Source of the DNA: Ktedonosporobacter rubrisoli
Lineage (GTDB): Bacteria; Chloroflexota; Ktedonobacteria; Ktedonobacterales; Ktedonobacteraceae
Direction: 5' to 3'
Length of the DNA: 64,000 bases
Assembly (NCBI RefSeq): GCF_004208415.1
Contig: NZ_CP035758.1
Location: 5,394,001 to 5,458,000, forward strand
Position numbers and translations under genes: made by a program. Shown here one piece after another: positions 62,250 to 64,000 of this stretch; within the stretch, counting starts at the first letter, position 1, and each line of letters begins with the position of its first letter. Under the pieces are notes generated by a model. It saw only the letters and a list, made by a program, of their open reading frames with translations. It was not told where the DNA came from and ran no database searches.

Positions 62250-63463
62250 CTCGCACCACCCTTTCCACGGGCCCGAATTTTCTCAGCATAGCCGCTGGCC
62301 AGATAGGCCGCCATTGGATCGACAGGGACGCCCATCTCTTCGCGCACCACCTGTAACAGGGGCGTAACATCGAGCTCAAAGGCAGTTCTTACCGCATTTT
62401 CGGCGGCCAGCACATCCTGCTTTTCCTGGGCTGCGCGCACTTCAGCCAGATTAATCAAGAGCGCCTTGGCGTACTGTGTCTGCACATTGAGCACCGAGCG
62501 AATCATGGCAGGGATCTTCGGCTCAATACAATGGCTCTGATCGATCATATAGGCAATGTTTTCGGCGGTCTGCCGTACGCCGGCCTCAGCGTCACTCAGG
62601 GCATCTAAAATCTGGTAGAAGATAAGAAACAGCTCGTAGGGATTGATCGCCCCTACGATGAGATCGTCATCTGCATACTTGCGGCTATTGAAGTGGAAGC
62701 CACCCAGGCACTGCTCATCAAGCAGATAGGCCACGATCTGCTCGACATTGGTTCCCTGAGCATGATGGCCTGTATCCACAAGAACCTGGGCCTGTTTGCC
62801 AAGCTTAAGGGCAGTGTTATAGGCCATGCCCCAATCGCCAAGATCCGTATGATAGAAGGCGGGCTCAAAGAATTTATATTCGATAAGCAAGCGCATCTGG
62901 GGCTCAAGAGCTTGATAGACCTCGTTCAGGGCCTCTAGCAGCCAGTGTTTGCGCTGGCGAATGCTGGCCTGGCCGGGATAATTCGTGCCATCCGCCAGCC
63001 AGAGGCTCAGCAGCGAGGAAGAGGTCTCGCGCGCGACGGCAACGCACTCCAACATATGTTCTGTGGCTTTTTTACGAATGGCCTGATTGGAATTGCAAAG
63101 GCTGCCAAAAATATAGTCGTCATCCTGAAAAAGATTGGGATTGATGGCCCCAATAGTCAATCCCAGGCTAGCAGCGTGCTGTTGCAGTTGCTTGTAATCC
63201 TCTACTTTATCCCAGGGAATATGAATCGCTACCGATGGACATATACCCGTCACGCGGTGAACCTGGGCCGCATCCTCAAATTTCTCAAAGGGATTGCGCG
63301 GTACGCCGACTTGCTGAAATACTTTGAAGCGCGTGCCCGAATCGCCATATCCCCAGGAGGGAGTTTCGATCTTCAAGGCTTTCAGGCGCGTTTTTACCTG
63401 CTCAAGGTCGATACCGCGGTCAGTCTGCTGCTGCACAAAAAGAGCGTATGCAGAATCGTTCAT
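62243..63463 (-). CDS. rhaI: L-rhamnose isomerase (RhaI type)
   Basis: Metal-dependent TIM-barrel isomerase of 406 residues that converts L-rhamnose to L-rhamnulose. Ligand motifs are IEYKFFEPAFYHTDLGDWG, LVDTGHHAQGTN and GGFHFNSRKYADDDL. This is the RhaI type found in Gram-positive and soil bacteria, not the E. coli RhaA type. AGGAG precedes ATG 63463. The gene is the first of an operon with rhaB, behind a DeoR regulator. Downstream aldolase genes (rhaD) are not in the window. Confidence 0.92.
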   Translation of the reverse strand: MNDSAYALFVQQQTDRGIDLEQVKTRLKALKIETPSWGYGDSGTRFKVFQQVGVPRNPFEKFEDAAQVHRVTGICPSVAIHIPWDKVEDYKQLQQHAASLGLTIGAINPNLFQDDDYIFGSLCNSNQAIRKKATEHMLECVAVARETSSSLLSLWLADGTNYPGQASIRQRKHWLLEALNEVYQALEPQMRLLIEYKFFEPAFYHTDLGDWGMAYNTALKLGKQAQVLVDTGHHAQGTNVEQIVAYLLDEQCLGGFHFNSRKYADDDLIVGAINPYELFLIFYQILDALSDAEAGVRQTAENIAYMIDQSHCIEPKIPAMIRSVLNVQTQYAKALLINLAEVRAAQEKQDVLAAENAVRTAFELDVTPLLQVVREEMGVPVDPMAAYLASGYAEKIRARGKGGASW

Positions 63464-63683
63464 AGGAAATACCAGCTCCTTCTCTACCAGACAACTAATA
63501 GATCTGTTGGTCCCGGGAAAGTTGTCAAAGCTCCACGTCGGTACGACGTCAAGCAGGCTGGATCGGGAAGGACAGCCCCAAAGAGAGGAAAAGGGTTAGC
63601 GTTCCTCCACGATCCTGCGACCTTTTGTAGTATGGCAACGATCCCGGCCTTGACCCAGAGTTTTTGGGCGAGGCATACAAGCC

Positions 63684-64000
63684 TTACACAATCCGCACTT
63701 CGATACCCTTGCGCCGTATCTGTTCAACCATTGCGGGAGGCGCTTTCTCATCAGTGATAATCAACTTGAGGCTCTCAAGCTGACAAAAAGTAGCAAAAGC
63801 CACAAGGCCCCACTTGCTATGATCTACAAGGGCAATGACCTCTCTTGCCGTCTCCACCAGGGCACGCTTTAACTCTACTTCTTCGCCGTTGACATCTGTC
63901 AGGCCCTCCGGATAGGACAAGCCCCAGGCTCCCACAAAAGCCTTGCTAATATGGATCTGCTGCAGAACAGACTTGCCCCAATTGCCAACCAGCGAGAAGG
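63684..64000 (-). CDS. DeoR-family regulator, 5' truncated
   Basis: The frame enters from the right edge, and only about the last 105 residues are visible. The segment HISKAFVGAWGLSYPEGLTD, KRALVETAREVIALVDHSKWG and the ending LIITDEKAPPAMVEQIRRKG belong to the DeoR C-terminal sensor domain, which binds a phosphorylated sugar. It lies upstream of rhaI on the same strand, so it probably controls the rhamnose operon. The DNA-binding domain is outside the window. The 220 bases between it and rhaI hold no gene. Confidence 0.85.
   Translation of the reverse strand, partial: FSLVGNWGKSVLQQIHISKAFVGAWGLSYPEGLTDVNGEEVELKRALVETAREVIALVDHSKWGLVAFATFCQLESLKLIITDEKAPPAMVEQIRRKGIEVRIV

Noticed and set aside
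1..64000. CRISPR arrays, rRNA and tRNA genes
   Set aside because: No spaced direct repeats, rRNA segments or cloverleaf-like sequences were recognised by eye; a tRNA scan would be needed to exclude tRNAs.

Overview
The window is a 64 kb piece of a bacterial chromosome of moderate G+C, with short intergenic regions, Shine-Dalgarno sites of AAGGAGG type and fairly frequent TTG/GTG starts. The gene content points to a soil Chloroflexota of the Ktedonobacteria type: an NRPS, several carbohydrate and oligopeptide uptake systems, an F420-type (Ddn) reductase, XRE-TPR regulators, and small genes of no recognised family. This taxonomic call is inference from gene content; no rRNA or other marker gene is present. 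No tRNA, rRNA or CRISPR array was recognised.

Layout. (1) 1-7.4 kb: the 3' part of a natural-product locus. A truncated NRPS ends with an adenylation domain whose pocket residues read as serine, then a carrier domain and two KAS III-like domains. The second KAS III-like domain has lost all three catalytic residues. A type II thioesterase and a cysteine-type ureohydrolase follow, and an acyl-CoA synthetase lies on the opposite strand. (2) 7.8-18.7 kb: an amino-sugar or muropeptide locus. A five-gene Opp/Dpp-type ABC importer faces a GntR/HutC regulator, an N-acetylglucosamine-type kinase and a NagZ-type GH3 enzyme; a DasR-like operator overlaps the importer promoter. (3) 18.7-37 kb: scattered metabolism (iolB/iolG, DUF523, an aminotransferase, a P-loop kinase, clpP, TPR, MBL-fold, M20 peptidase, ADH, AKR, a second BadF-type kinase and an XRE-LacI chimeric regulator). 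(4) 37.3-44.4 kb: a complete glycerol regulon (glpP, a diverged second glpP, glpK, glpF, glpD), with structured leaders that look like GlpP-type attenuators. (5) 44.4-50.8 kb: a DszC/SfnB-like dehydrogenase, then an AT-richer patch with gene remnants and small unknown genes. (6) 50.9-56.8 kb: an MFS exporter with a divergent CGNR regulator, a Ddn-family reductase, metQNI and a transposase remnant. (7) 56.8-64 kb: a quinone-oxidoreductase/TetR pair, a leaderless IclR gene, a Gfo/Idh oxidoreductase, rhaB, rhaI and the end of a DeoR regulator.

The most unusual element is the NRPS-(KAS III)2 fusion. The best-supported regulatory discoveries are the glpD attenuator with mutually exclusive hairpins, the DasR-like operator on the oligopeptide importer, and the promoter and hairpin upstream of metQ.
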